Of a stretch of 64,000 nt of DNA, positions 49,734-59,029 are shown one piece after another. The notes beneath the pieces were generated by a model. It searched no databases, was not told the origin of the DNA, and saw only the letters and a list, made by a program, of their open reading frames with translations. The position numbers and the translations under genes are program-made. The stretch spans positions 91,155 through 155,154 of the forward strand of contig NZ_LQIV01000005.1 of the NCBI RefSeq assembly GCF_001500125.1, given 5' to 3'. The number at the start of each line of letters is the position of its first letter. The stretch's first letter is position 1. Source of the DNA: Mycobacterium sp. IS-1742 (lineage in GTDB: Bacteria > Actinomycetota > Actinomycetes > Mycobacteriales > Mycobacteriaceae).

Positions 49734-50657
49734 TCAGGCCCGTGCCCGGCCGACCGCGTCCGCCAACCGCTCGACCGCGGAAGCGATCTCCGGCATCGAC
49801 GCGGCGCGGTCGCGGGCCCACGCCAGCGCGATCTCGGCGGGCGGCCAGGTGCTTCCGTCGATCGGGATCAGCTTGAACTCCGGTGGGGAGAAGATCCGGC
49901 CGATCGCCGAGGCCGGGGCATAGCTCAGGATCGCGACCAGGTGCCGGTTGGAGACCTGGGCGGCCATCTCCAGCTCGCCGCCGCGCTGATTGGTGGTGCG
50001 GACGATCCGGTGCACCCCGCGCGCGTTGAGTTGTCGGGTCAGCGCGGCCAGCACCACCGGATTGGGACGCGCGAAGTCGATGACCACCTCCCGGTCCCGC
50101 AGCTGCTCGACCGTCACGGTGTCGTGGGCGGCGAGCGGATCGTCGAACCGGACGGCGATCGCGCCCGGATAGGTGGCGATGACCCGGTGTGCGAGCCGTC
50201 TGTCCTTGGCGGGCAGGTGGATGACGCCGAGCTCCAGGTGCCCGGAGACCAGCTTCGCGATGACCTCCGCGGCCGACCCGGGGACGCTGAACACCGACGG
50301 GTTCGGCAGGTCGGCGGCGGCCGCCTCCACCTGGGCGAGCAGGTCCGACGGGGCGTAGGCGGTGGCGCCGATCCGCAGCGCCGGCGCCCCATGCACCGCC
50401 TGCGCGGCGGAAGCCTTGAACTCGTCGACCCGTCGCAGGATGTCGCGGGCCGGGCCGATCAGCCGTTCACCCAGCGGCGTGAGCCGGACCTCGTGGTAGT
50501 TCCGCTCGAACAGCGCACCCCCGAGCTCGCGCTCGAGCAGTTTGATCTGCTTGCTCAACGGCGGCGGCGTGATCCGCAGCCGGTCGGCCGCGCGTTTGAA
50601 GTGGAGTTCGTCGGCGACGGCGACGAAGTACTTCAGTCGCGTGAAGTCGAGTTCCAA
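49734..50657 (-). CDS. LysR-family regulator
   Basis: 307 residues. HTH: YFVAVADELHFKRAADRLRITPPPLSKQIKLLERELG, the standard LysR type of catabolic regulators; the effector domain follows (residues 90-295). TTG start with GAGGTG close by. It lies downstream of the CoA-transferase gene on the same strand, 52 bases away, and may regulate that acyl-CoA pathway, although transcription orientation does not show it. Confidence 0.83.
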   Translation of the reverse strand: MELDFTRLKYFVAVADELHFKRAADRLRITPPPLSKQIKLLERELGGALFERNYHEVRLTPLGERLIGPARDILRRVDEFKASAAQAVHGAPALRIGATAYAPSDLLAQVEAAAADLPNPSVFSVPGSAAEVIAKLVSGHLELGVIHLPAKDRRLAHRVIATYPGAIAVRFDDPLAAHDTVTVEQLRDREVVIDFARPNPVVLAALTRQLNARGVHRIVRTTNQRGGELEMAAQVSNRHLVAILSYAPASAIGRIFSPPEFKLIPIDGSTWPPAEIALAWARDRAASMPEIASAVERLADAVGRARA

Positions 50658-50709
50658 GACACCTCGTCCGACGGTCCGTTTGACTGAATCGTACGAAACC
50701 GCGCCGGCC

Positions 50710-53109
50710 TCAGATCGGTCGCGCCTCCGGTGGGGTCTGCAGCACCCCGCGGGCGAGCAGGTCCTGCACCTCCGCGTCGTCCAGACCCAGCAGCGTGGTG
50801 GCGATCTCGACGGTGTGCTCGCCGAGCAGCGGCGCCTGCCCCAGCGGCGGGTCCGCGATCCGCTCGGTGTGCAGCTGCGCGTTCTCCAGCACGTACGGTT
50901 CCCGTCCGTGCGGATGGAGCTCCTCCCGGAAGGCGCGGCGCTGCGAGTAGTACTCCCAGCCAGGTAGCTCGGCGGCGTGCATGACGGCGCCCGCGGGCAC
51001 GCCGGCCGCCTGCAGCAGTTCCATGGCCTCGCGGGGTGTGTGCCGGACCGTCCAGCCGGTCACCGCCTCGTCGATGCGAATTCGGTTGCGGTCCCGGCCG
51101 GTTCGGCTGTGCAGATCGGCATCGTCGGCCAGGTCGGGGCGCTCGAGCACGCGGCACAGCGCCTGCCAGTCGGTGTCGTCCCGGACGGTGACCGCCACCC
51201 ACGCATCGGCGCCGTCCGCACCGGCGGCACGGAACAACCCCCAGGGCGCATCGTGCGCGGGCGTGTCGGACGGTTCGTGCCCGTCGCGGACGAGCGCCTC
51301 GCCGGCGATCTCCGCGGCGAGGTGGCTGAGCATGACCTCGGACTGCGCGATGCTGGCCGCGCCGCCCAGGCCGGTGCGCTCGCGGCGCACCAGAAGGCTC
51401 AGCGCGGCCAGGACGCCGATGCGTGCGGACACGTGGTCGGGGTAGACGGTGACGGTGTCGCAGAACTCGTCCGGGTCCGACGGGTAGACCCACTGCTTGG
51501 TGAAGCCGGCCGCGGCGCGCACCAGGGGGCCGTAGCCGAGCCGCTGCGCCCACGGACCGGTGGGGCCGAATGCCGAGCTGTCGACCACGACGATGCCGGG
51601 GTTGACCGATTTGAGCGTGTCGTAGTCCATGGCGAGGCTCGCCGCGACCCCGGGTTTGAAGTTGGTCAGCACGACGTCGGCCTCACGCACCAGCCGGTGT
51701 GGCACGGCCCGGCCGTCGGCCGAACGCAGGTCGATGCCGATCGCCCGCTTGTTCCGGTGTCCGCCGGCGAAACTCGCGTTCATCGGACTGCGGCCGGGCC
51801 GCATCCCGTCCGGGAACGCGGCGTTCTCGATCTTGACGACATCGGCGCCCAGATCGCCGAACAGGCGTCCGGTGTCGGCGCCGACGACGATCACGCCGAG
51901 GTCCAGCACCCGCAGCCCCTCGAGCGGCAGACCCTGGTCGGATCGCTTGCGGCGCCGCAGAACCGGCGCACCGCCGAGGGCGCGCCCGCCGGGGTCGGGG
52001 GCGGTGTCGGCGCTCGCGCGGCAGCCGTCGATCTCGACGACGCCGCGCGGGACGGGGGCGACGAGCCCGGGGGCGAGCTCGACGGCGCCGAAGAATCCGC
52101 GTGCGACGACCTGGTCGGTGGCCAGCGCCTCGGCCGGGCTCAGCACCGCCGCGGTCGGCACGCCGTGGGCCTGCCCCTCCCGTTCCAGCTCGTCGCGGTC
52201 CTTGTCGGCGCAGAACGCCTCGATCGCCGTCCCCAGCGGGATCGAGGTCAGCCGGTCGCGCAGGCCCTCGAACTTCGGATCGGCGAACTCCACGGGTCGG
52301 CCCATCCACTCGAACATGCCGTGCCACTGGCGTTTTGCCAGCAGACAGATGCGCACGTAGCCGTCGCGGCAACCGACGATCGGGTACCGCAGACGCTCGG
52401 CGGCCCAGTTGCGTTGCTGCTGGGCGGTCGGCACTCCCGCCGACGCCGTGCCCATGGTCCCGAACGGCGGGTCGAGCGCCTGCATCGCCCCCTCGACGAT
52501 CGCGAAGTCGATGCGGTCGCCGATGCCGGTGCGGAGCCGGTCGAGCAGCACGCTGAGCACCGCGACCCCGGCCTGCGCGGCCGCGACGTGGTACGGCAAC
52601 TGCTCACCCGGCGGTACCAGCGGCTCGCGCCCCGGGATGCCCGAGCGGGACAGTTCGCTGGTCAGGGCGTGCAGCACCGGGGTGGTGGCCTGCCATTCGC
52701 TGAACTCCGAGTCCCGTCCGAAGTCGCTGAGCGACAACACGATCAGGCCCGGGTGGGCGGCGCGGACCTCGCTTACCGCAAGGGCGCGTTCGGCCGGGGA
52801 ACCGGGCGGGGTGTCCTCGATGAGGACGTCGGCGGCGTCCAGCAGGTCGTCCCACTGCCGCCGTCCCGCGGGCGTGGCGGCGTCGATGTCGACCGATCGC
52901 ATACCCCGCCGGTTGATCGCCGTCGCCAGGGACACCCGGCCGATGCGCGGACCGACCTCGATGTGGCCGGTGACGCCGTTCAGTCCGACCGCGGTCACGC
53001 GGGCGCCGAGATCGGCGAGCAGCCGGCCGATCGCGGTCATCGGACCGGACGACAGGTCGAGGATCCGGACGCCCGCCAGCGGCGGATCGTAAGAGGGGGT
53101 CTCGGTCAT
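50710..53109 (-). CDS. Fused double family III (CaiB/BaiF) CoA-transferase
   Basis: 799 residues holding two CaiB/BaiF domains of about 400 residues each, joined by a linker around 390. The catalytic Asp of family III enzymes is in the second half (TVYPDHVSARIG, Asp558); the matching place in the first half reads QLPYHVAAAQAG, with Tyr173. Thus one half is probably catalytic and the other structural. These enzymes swap CoA between acyl-CoA and a free acid. Its start follows the dehydrogenase stop by three bases, so it acts with the two acyl-CoA dehydrogenases. Confidence 0.87.
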   Translation of the reverse strand: MTETPSYDPPLAGVRILDLSSGPMTAIGRLLADLGARVTAVGLNGVTGHIEVGPRIGRVSLATAINRRGMRSVDIDAATPAGRRQWDDLLDAADVLIEDTPPGSPAERALAVSEVRAAHPGLIVLSLSDFGRDSEFSEWQATTPVLHALTSELSRSGIPGREPLVPPGEQLPYHVAAAQAGVAVLSVLLDRLRTGIGDRIDFAIVEGAMQALDPPFGTMGTASAGVPTAQQQRNWAAERLRYPIVGCRDGYVRICLLAKRQWHGMFEWMGRPVEFADPKFEGLRDRLTSIPLGTAIEAFCADKDRDELEREGQAHGVPTAAVLSPAEALATDQVVARGFFGAVELAPGLVAPVPRGVVEIDGCRASADTAPDPGGRALGGAPVLRRRKRSDQGLPLEGLRVLDLGVIVVGADTGRLFGDLGADVVKIENAAFPDGMRPGRSPMNASFAGGHRNKRAIGIDLRSADGRAVPHRLVREADVVLTNFKPGVAASLAMDYDTLKSVNPGIVVVDSSAFGPTGPWAQRLGYGPLVRAAAGFTKQWVYPSDPDEFCDTVTVYPDHVSARIGVLAALSLLVRRERTGLGGAASIAQSEVMLSHLAAEIAGEALVRDGHEPSDTPAHDAPWGLFRAAGADGADAWVAVTVRDDTDWQALCRVLERPDLADDADLHSRTGRDRNRIRIDEAVTGWTVRHTPREAMELLQAAGVPAGAVMHAAELPGWEYYSQRRAFREELHPHGREPYVLENAQLHTERIADPPLGQAPLLGEHTVEIATTLLGLDDAEVQDLLARGVLQTPPEARPI

Positions 53110-53112
53110 CGG

Positions 53113-54306
53113 TCAGTTCCGGCGGGCGTCGCGGAAGGGGATGTCGCGGTCGACCTCCGGTTCCTTGGGCAGCCCCAGGACCCGCTCGCCGATGATGTTG
53201 CGCTGGATCTGATCGGTGCCACCGCCGATTGAGGTGAAGTAGGCGTTGAGCGTCAGGAAGTTGATGTCGTCGGCCTCCGGGTTGTCCGGCCCGGCCAGCA
53301 GCGCCTCGGCGCCGACGATGTCGGTCTTCACCCGGGCCTCGGTGTGCAGGATGTCGGACATGGCGAGTTTGCCCAGCGACATGATCGAGCTCGACGTGCC
53401 GATCGACGTCGACGCCTTCGCGCGAGCGTTGTTGAGCCGGTTGAGTTCCCGCAGTGAGAGCACGGTGGCCAGCGCGTCCCGGATGACCGGGTCGTCGAGG
53501 CGGCCGTGCTCGCGGGCGAGTTCGACGAGGCTGTCGGCACGCGAACTGTTGCGCGACCCGCGACCGCTGTCGCCCATGATCGACCGCTCGTAGGCCAGTG
53601 CGGTCTGCAGCACCCGCCAGCCGTTGCCCGTACCGCCGACCAGGAAGTCCTCGGGGACCGCGGCGTCGCTGATGAAGACCTCGTTGAAGTGGGATTCGCC
53701 GGTGATCTGGACCAGTGGCCGGACCTCGATGCCGGGCTGCTTCATCGGCAGGATGAAGAAGCTCAGCCCCTTGTGTTTCGGCGCATCCCAGTCGGTGCGG
53801 GCGAGCAGCAGCCCGTAGTCGGCCGTCGCCGCCCCGGAGGTCCACACCTTCTGGCCGTTGACCACCCACCGGTCGCCGTCACGCACCGCGGTGGCGTGCA
53901 CACCGGCGAGGTCGGAGCCGGCGCCGGGCTCGCTGTAGAGCAGGCAGGTGCTCGCGCGTTCGGTGAGGAAGTCGCGCAACAACTCTCGTTTGAGGGTGTC
54001 GCTGCCGAACTTCAACACGGTGTTGGCCGGGATGCTGTACTTGTCCCGCCGTGCGCCGGGCGCCCGGACCGCCTTGAACTCCTTCTCGATGGCCGACGCC
54101 AGATGGTGGGGATACGCCCGGCCGAACCACTCGGTCGGATAAGTGGGTACCGCGTAGCCCGCGTCGAGCACCTTCTCGAGCCAGGCGACCCGTTCCGGGG
54201 AGGCCACCCACGGATCGTTCGACTTCGGAAGACCCGTCCAGTTCTGCTCGAGCCAGTCGCGCACCTCGGCGCGCAGTTCGTCGGCGCTCGGAGTCGTCTC
54301 GGTCAT
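53113..54306 (-). CDS. Acyl-CoA dehydrogenase, subunit with catalytic Glu candidate
   Basis: 397 residues of the FadE family. FAD/substrate motifs: LYSEPGAGSDLAG near residue 145, VNGQKVWTSGA near 175, ALAYERSIMG near 240 (possible base), and GGGTDQIQRNIIGERVLGLP at the C-terminus. Oxidises an acyl-CoA to enoyl-CoA. A second, dissimilar dehydrogenase lies four bases upstream, as in mycobacterial alpha2beta2 dehydrogenases for steroid side chains. Substrate unknown. Confidence 0.87.
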   Translation of the reverse strand: MTETTPSADELRAEVRDWLEQNWTGLPKSNDPWVASPERVAWLEKVLDAGYAVPTYPTEWFGRAYPHHLASAIEKEFKAVRAPGARRDKYSIPANTVLKFGSDTLKRELLRDFLTERASTCLLYSEPGAGSDLAGVHATAVRDGDRWVVNGQKVWTSGAATADYGLLLARTDWDAPKHKGLSFFILPMKQPGIEVRPLVQITGESHFNEVFISDAAVPEDFLVGGTGNGWRVLQTALAYERSIMGDSGRGSRNSSRADSLVELAREHGRLDDPVIRDALATVLSLRELNRLNNARAKASTSIGTSSSIMSLGKLAMSDILHTEARVKTDIVGAEALLAGPDNPEADDINFLTLNAYFTSIGGGTDQIQRNIIGERVLGLPKEPEVDRDIPFRDARRN

Positions 54307-54309
54307 CGG

Positions 54310-55402
54310 TCAAGCGCCTTTCGACTGGAGGTAACGCTCGCGGTGCAGGCGGGGGCCGCCGAACAGCTGCAGTCCGGTGCGGGCCCGGCGGAGGTAGAGG
54401 TGTGCGGGGTGCTCCCAGGTGAAGCCGATGCCGCCGTGCATCTGGATGGCCTGGGCGGCGGTGTCGCGGTACGCCTCGGCGCACGCGAAACCGGCCAGCG
54501 CGACCGCCCCGCCCGCGGTCTCCGGGTCGGCATCGCGCTGGGCCGCGGCGTGCTGCGCGGCCGACGTGGAGGACTCCACCTTGAGCAGCAGATCGGCGGC
54601 CATGTGCTTGAGCGCCTGGAAGCTGCCGATCGGCCGGCCGAACTGGATGCGGGTCTTGAGGTATTCCACGGTGATCTCGAAGATGCGGCGGGTGCCGCCG
54701 CACTGTTCACCGGCCAGCGCGATCGTCGCCAGGTCCAGCGCCTGCTGCACCGCGTCCCATCCGGCGGTGCCCAGTCGGCGGGCCGGGGTGTCGGCGAAGG
54801 TGAACGTGGACAGCCGCACGGACGGGTCGAACACCGTCGCCGCCACCCGCTGGAATCCGGCCGCCCCGGCGTCGACCTCGTACACGCCGACACCGTCCGG
54901 ACCCTGCGCCACGACCAGCAGGACGTCGGCCACCTGTCCGTCGGTGACGTAGTGCGCGCTGCCGGTCAGGGTGCCGTCGGCGCCGGCCCGCACGTCGACG
55001 CCCTCGGCGGTCCACGTGCCGGTCCGCCCGGTCACCGCGACCGTCCCGATGGCGCTGCCGTCGGCCAGGCCGGGCAGCAGCCGCTGCTTGTCCTCCTCGG
55101 AGCCGGCGGCCTGGATGAGCGCGGTCGCGAGCACCGCGCTGGAGATGAACGGCGACGGCAGCAGGGCGGCCCCGGTCTCCTCGGCCACCGCCTCGAGCTC
55201 GGTCGCGCCCAGCCCGACGCCGCCGTATTCGCCAGCGATCACGATGCCGGTGACACCCTGTTCGGCCAGGCGGCGCCACAGGTCACGGTCGAATCCATCC
55301 GCACCGGTCAGCCTGTCGCACGTCCTGCTCGGTGCACCGGCTGCGCAGCAGGTCGCGGACCGCCTCCTGCAGCGCCTCCCGTTCGGCGACGTCGATCGTC
55401 AT
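54310..55402 (-). pseudogene. Acyl-CoA dehydrogenase, second subunit, frameshifted near the N-terminus
   Basis: The main frame encodes about 310 residues with GEYGGVGLG, a FAD-binding TRIQFGRPIGSFQALKHM and the C-terminal MHGGIGFTWEHPAHLYLRR, so most of a FadE protein is present. The expected N-terminus, MTIDVAEREALQEAVRDLL and on to TEQDVRQ, lies in another frame that stops at 55283; LTGADGFDRDLWRRLAEQGV then follows in the main frame. The switch falls around 55300-55320 and needs one extra or two missing bases. Without repair the protein would begin at GTG 55242 and lack about 50 residues. Pseudogene or assembly error. Confidence 0.75.
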
Positions 55403-55524
55403 GGGCCAACCGCCTTCCCTGTCGTCGTTGACAGCTTCCGTGCTGAGGCGGGGCGTGTACATCACGACTTGCGACACCCTCGGGTTTCCGATGGCGACAT
55501 GCACGCGTACGTTGGAGCCGACAA

Positions 55525-55618
55525 CCCACGCGGGAGTGCACACCGAGTGCGCTGAGAGGACGGCTGAGCGGCCGTCGACCGTATGAACCTGACCGGGTAA
55601 TGCCGGCGTAGGGAGTGA
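55525..55618 (+). ncRNA. TPP riboswitch (THI element)
   Basis: The conserved thi-box elements are present in order: CGGGAGTGC at the 5' side, CTGAGAG at 55552, a variable hairpin, then ACCTGACCGGGTAATGC and CGGCGTAGGGA. The last part includes GGGAG, eight bases before the YkoE start, so TPP binding should hide the ribosome site and shut translation. Binding of thiamine pyrophosphate is established for this class; this detail is inferred from position. Confidence 0.92.
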
Positions 55619-55622
55619 ACTG

Positions 55623-56249
55623 ATGACCGAGGTGTCCCCACCTTTCCCCGTGACCGCGCGCAGCTACCGCTGGCGTGTCGTCGACATCGTGGTGGCCAGC
55701 GTGCTCGCCGTCGCATCCGGCCTGGTGTTCGTGATGTGGAACGTCGCGTCCAACCCGATCGGCGCCCCGTTGAGTGCGGCGCTGCCGGGTCTGCAGGGGC
55801 TGCTCGGCGGTGGCTGGCTGTTCGCCGGGATCCTCACCGCGATGGTGATCCGCAAACCGGGCGCGGCGGTCTACGGCGAGCTCGTGGCCGCGACGGTGTC
55901 CGCCCTGGTCGGAAACCAATGGGGTGTCATGACCCTGGAGTTCGGCCTGGTGCAGGGACTGGCGGCCGAGATCGTGTTCGCCTGCTTCCTGTACCGGGTG
56001 TGGAACCTTCCGGTCGCGGTGCTGGCCGGGGCCGCGGCCGGGCTGGCCATGGCGATCAACGAGCTGGTGCTCCTGTACCCGGGTTCGACCTCCGCCTTCG
56101 CGGCGATCTACATCGTCTCCGGGATCGTCTCCGGTGCCGTGATCGCCGGTGGGCTGTCCTGGTACGTGGTGCGCGGACTCGCGAAAACCGGTGCGCTGTC
56201 CCGGTTTCCGTCGGGCCGGACAGGGTCGCCGAGCGACGTCCGGCCATGA
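55623..56249 (+). CDS. ykoE: YkoE-type ECF transporter S component (thiamine precursor)
   Basis: 208 residues, five to six membrane helices: VVDIVVASVLAVASGLVF first, then WLFAGILTAMVIRKPGAA with the typical Arg-Lys-Pro, ELVAATVSALVGNQWG, and a late IYIVSGIVSGAVIAGG. YkoE-type proteins take up hydroxymethylpyrimidine or thiamine. The TPP riboswitch directly upstream and the YkoD/YkoC genes downstream fix the assignment. Stop overlaps the next start. Confidence 0.9.
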   Translation: MTEVSPPFPVTARSYRWRVVDIVVASVLAVASGLVFVMWNVASNPIGAPLSAALPGLQGLLGGGWLFAGILTAMVIRKPGAAVYGELVAATVSALVGNQWGVMTLEFGLVQGLAAEIVFACFLYRVWNLPVAVLAGAAAGLAMAINELVLLYPGSTSAFAAIYIVSGIVSGAVIAGGLSWYVVRGLAKTGALSRFPSGRTGSPSDVRP

Positions 56250-57712
56250 TCTCCGGCGGTGTCGCGGTCGCCGCTCGGGGTTGGCACTGGCGGCATGCCG
56301 GTCGCTCGTCGTGGGCGGTCCGCGACCTCGACCTCACCGTCGAACCGGGGGAGCGGGTGCTGCTCCTCGGCGCCAGCGGCTCGGGCAAGTCGACGCTGCT
56401 GCAGGGTCTGGCCGGTCTGCTCGGCGGGAGCGAGGACGGCGACGAGGCGGGGCGTCTGCTCGTCGACGGGGTCGCGCCGGCGCAGCGTCGCGGCCGCATC
56501 GGGATGGTGTTGCAGAACCCCGACTCGCAGGTCATCCTGTCGCGGGTCGGCGACGACGTGGCGTTCGGGATGGAGAACCTCAACGTCGCCCCCGAGGCGA
56601 TCTGGCCGCGGGTCCGGCGGGCGCTGGCCGCCGTCGGACTGGGTATGCCGCTGCGGCACGACACCTCGCGGCTCTCGGGCGGCCAACAGCAGCGGCTGGC
56701 GCTGGCCGGTGTGCTGGCCATGGACCCCGGCCTGATCCTGCTGGACGAGCCGACCGCCAACCTGGACCCCGCCGGTGTCGTCGAGGTGCGCGACGCCGTC
56801 GCCGCGGTGGCCGAACGGACCGGCGCGACCCTGATCGTCGTCGAACATCGAACCGCCGTCTGGCTTCCCGTGGTCGACCGGGTCGTCGTCCTCGGACCAT
56901 TCGGCGAGATCCTCGCCGACGGGCCGCCCACCGAAACCGTCGCACGGGAGGGTGGACGCCTGGCGCGGGCGGGTGTATGGGTGCCCGGCGCCGCCCTGCC
57001 GTCCGTCGACCGGCACACCGCACCGGGTGCACCCCTGGCCGACGCGGTCGCCTTGTCGGCCGGGTACCCGCACGGGCCCCGCACCGACGACATGGACTTC
57101 GACATCCCCCGGGCGGCCGTCAGTGTCGTCACCGGGCCGAACGGAGCCGGCAAGACGGCGCTGGCGCTGACCCTCGGCGGACTGCTCCCGCCCCGGGGCG
57201 GGCGGGTCGAGGCGCGCGACGGATTCGGTCCCGCCGCCGACCGCCGCGAACCCGTCCGGTGGCGGTCCCGGGAACTGCTGACCCGCATCGGCAGCGTGTT
57301 CCAGAACCCCGAGCACCAGTTCCTCACCGGCAGCGTCCGCGACGAGCTGGCACTCGGCCCCCGCGCCCTGGGCCGGTCCGGCGACGCCGTCGCCCGGCTG
57401 TGCGATCCGCTGCTGGAGCGGCTGCGGCTCACCGCACTCGCCGATGCCAACCCGTACACGCTGTCCGGCGGTGAGCAGCGGCGGCTGTCTGTCGCGACGG
57501 TGCTCGCCACCCGGCCAGAACTCGTCGTCCTCGACGAGCCGACGTTCGGTCAGGACCGCAACACCTGGGAGGAACTGGTCCGGCTGCTCGCCGAGATCGC
57601 CGACCACGGCACCGCGGTGGTCGCGGTCACCCACGATCTGGACTTCGCCGCGGTGCTCGCCGACCGCCGGATCGAGATGCAGACCAGCGCGACGTCGGGA
57701 CGGACGCGATGA
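56246..57712 (+). CDS. ykoD: YkoD-type double ATPase of the thiamine-precursor ECF transporter
   Basis: 488 residues with two nucleotide-binding domains. First: Walker A GASGSGKST, signature LSGGQQQR, Walker B LILLDEPTANLDP. Second: GPNGAGKTA, LSGGEQRR, LVVLDEPTFGQD. Two different ATPases fused in one chain are typical of YkoD. It powers YkoE/YkoC uptake. Starts at the YkoE stop (ATGA) and ends at the YkoC start. Confidence 0.9.
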   Translation: MISGGVAVAARGWHWRHAGRSSWAVRDLDLTVEPGERVLLLGASGSGKSTLLQGLAGLLGGSEDGDEAGRLLVDGVAPAQRRGRIGMVLQNPDSQVILSRVGDDVAFGMENLNVAPEAIWPRVRRALAAVGLGMPLRHDTSRLSGGQQQRLALAGVLAMDPGLILLDEPTANLDPAGVVEVRDAVAAVAERTGATLIVVEHRTAVWLPVVDRVVVLGPFGEILADGPPTETVAREGGRLARAGVWVPGAALPSVDRHTAPGAPLADAVALSAGYPHGPRTDDMDFDIPRAAVSVVTGPNGAGKTALALTLGGLLPPRGGRVEARDGFGPAADRREPVRWRSRELLTRIGSVFQNPEHQFLTGSVRDELALGPRALGRSGDAVARLCDPLLERLRLTALADANPYTLSGGEQRRLSVATVLATRPELVVLDEPTFGQDRNTWEELVRLLAEIADHGTAVVAVTHDLDFAAVLADRRIEMQTSATSGRTR

Positions 57713-58485
57713 CGAGCGTCGGCACCGCGCCGGCGGGGACCGGGATCAATCCCGTCGCGAAACTGGTGGCCGCCCTCGTGATCGCCGCGGGCCTGGTGGC
57801 CAGCCTCGACTGGGTGTCGGCCCTGACCGCGCTCGCGCTGGAGATCCTGCTGATCCTCGCGCTGCGAATCCCGTTGCGCGCGGTCTTGATCCGCGGTGGT
57901 CTGCTCATGCTGGCCGCCGGACTCACCGCGGTCACCATCGTGCTCTACGGCGAGCGCAGCGGCACCGTGCACTGGCAGTTCCTGCTCATCACGGTCACCG
58001 ACGGGTCCATCACGCTGGCGGTCGCCACGTTCGTGCGGGTGCTCGCCATCGCGTTGCCGTCGGTGGTCCTGTTCATCGACACCGACCCGACCGAACTCGC
58101 CGACGGCCTCGCCCAGGTGCTGCGGCTCCCGGCCCGGTTCGTGCTGGGAGCACTGGCGGGGCTGCGCACGGTCGGGCTGCTGCGGCAGGACTGGCGCTAC
58201 CTCGGCTACGCGCGCCGTGCCCGCGGAGTCGCCGACCGCAACCGCCTGCGGCGCGTCGCGGGCCAGGCGTTCGCGCTGCTGGTGTTCGCCATCCGCCGCG
58301 GGTCGATGCTCGCCACCGCGATGGAGGCACGCGGATTCGGGGCCCACCCGACGCGCACCTGGGCGCGGCCGTCACGTTTCGGCGCCCGCGACGTGGCCCT
58401 GGTGCTGGCCGGGTTCGGCATCGCCGCCGCCGCGATCGCCGCCTCCGTCACCACCGGACATTGGAACTTCCTTGGAAGTCGGTGA
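57709..58485 (+). CDS. ykoC: YkoC-type ECF transporter transmembrane component
   Basis: 258 residues, four to six membrane helices and the EcfT coupling motifs YARRARGVA near residue 165 and MEARGFGAHP near 206. It completes the YkoE-D-C module for thiamine or HMP uptake. Its last 14 bases overlap the following P-loop kinase gene, which implies coupled translation. Confidence 0.88.
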   Translation: MTSVGTAPAGTGINPVAKLVAALVIAAGLVASLDWVSALTALALEILLILALRIPLRAVLIRGGLLMLAAGLTAVTIVLYGERSGTVHWQFLLITVTDGSITLAVATFVRVLAIALPSVVLFIDTDPTELADGLAQVLRLPARFVLGALAGLRTVGLLRQDWRYLGYARRARGVADRNRLRRVAGQAFALLVFAIRRGSMLATAMEARGFGAHPTRTWARPSRFGARDVALVLAGFGIAAAAIAASVTTGHWNFLGSR

Positions 58486-59029
58486 CCTCGCGCGCCGACT
58501 CGCCGACACCGGCGCCTGCACCGTCCTGATCGACGGGCGTTCCGGGTCGGGCAAGACGACGCTGGCCGCACAACTCCACCAGACCTGGGACGGCAGCGCG
58601 ATCATCGCCCTCGACGACATCTACGCGGGCTGGGACGGACTGGCCTGGGCCGTCGAGCACCTGCGGGTGGCGCTGCTGGAACCGCGCGCCGCCGGTCGGC
58701 CCGGACGGTGGCGCAGGTGGGACTGGACGACGGGCACGCCCGCGGACTGGCACACCGTCGAACCCGACCGGCGGGTGATCATCGAAGGGGTCGGAGCGCT
58801 GAACGCGGCGCACCGTGCACTCGCAGACCTCGGCATCTGGGTCGACGCCCGGGAGGCCGACCGCAAGCGCCGCGCGCTGGCACGCGACGGTGACACCTAC
58901 GCGCCGCACTGGGACCGATGGGCCGTCCAGGAGGAGGCCTTCATCGCCCGGTACGACCCGCGGTCCGTCGCCGACTGGATCGCGACGTACTCGGAGGACG
59001 GGTTGCGGTGGGCGGCGAATCTCAGCTGA
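58472..59029 (+). CDS. Uridine-kinase-like P-loop protein coupled to the thiamine transporter
   Basis: 185 residues. Walker A GRSGSGKTT near residue 22, IIALDDIYAGWDG next (candidate Walker B-like Asp pair), DWHTVEPDRRVIIEGVGAL near 96, and a late ADRKRRALARDGDTYAP with Arg-rich lid. This is the fold of uridine kinase and related nucleoside or pantothenate kinases. The substrate is unknown. TTG start overlaps the ykoC end by 14 bases, placing it under the TPP riboswitch, so a thiamine-related small molecule is a reasonable guess. Confidence 0.7.
   Translation: MEVGDLARRLADTGACTVLIDGRSGSGKTTLAAQLHQTWDGSAIIALDDIYAGWDGLAWAVEHLRVALLEPRAAGRPGRWRRWDWTTGTPADWHTVEPDRRVIIEGVGALNAAHRALADLGIWVDAREADRKRRALARDGDTYAPHWDRWAVQEEAFIARYDPRSVADWIATYSEDGLRWAANLS

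Noticed and set aside
50977..53232. Plus-strand 751-codon frame
   Set aside because: It is antisense to the double CoA-transferase, which has clear motifs; this frame has none.
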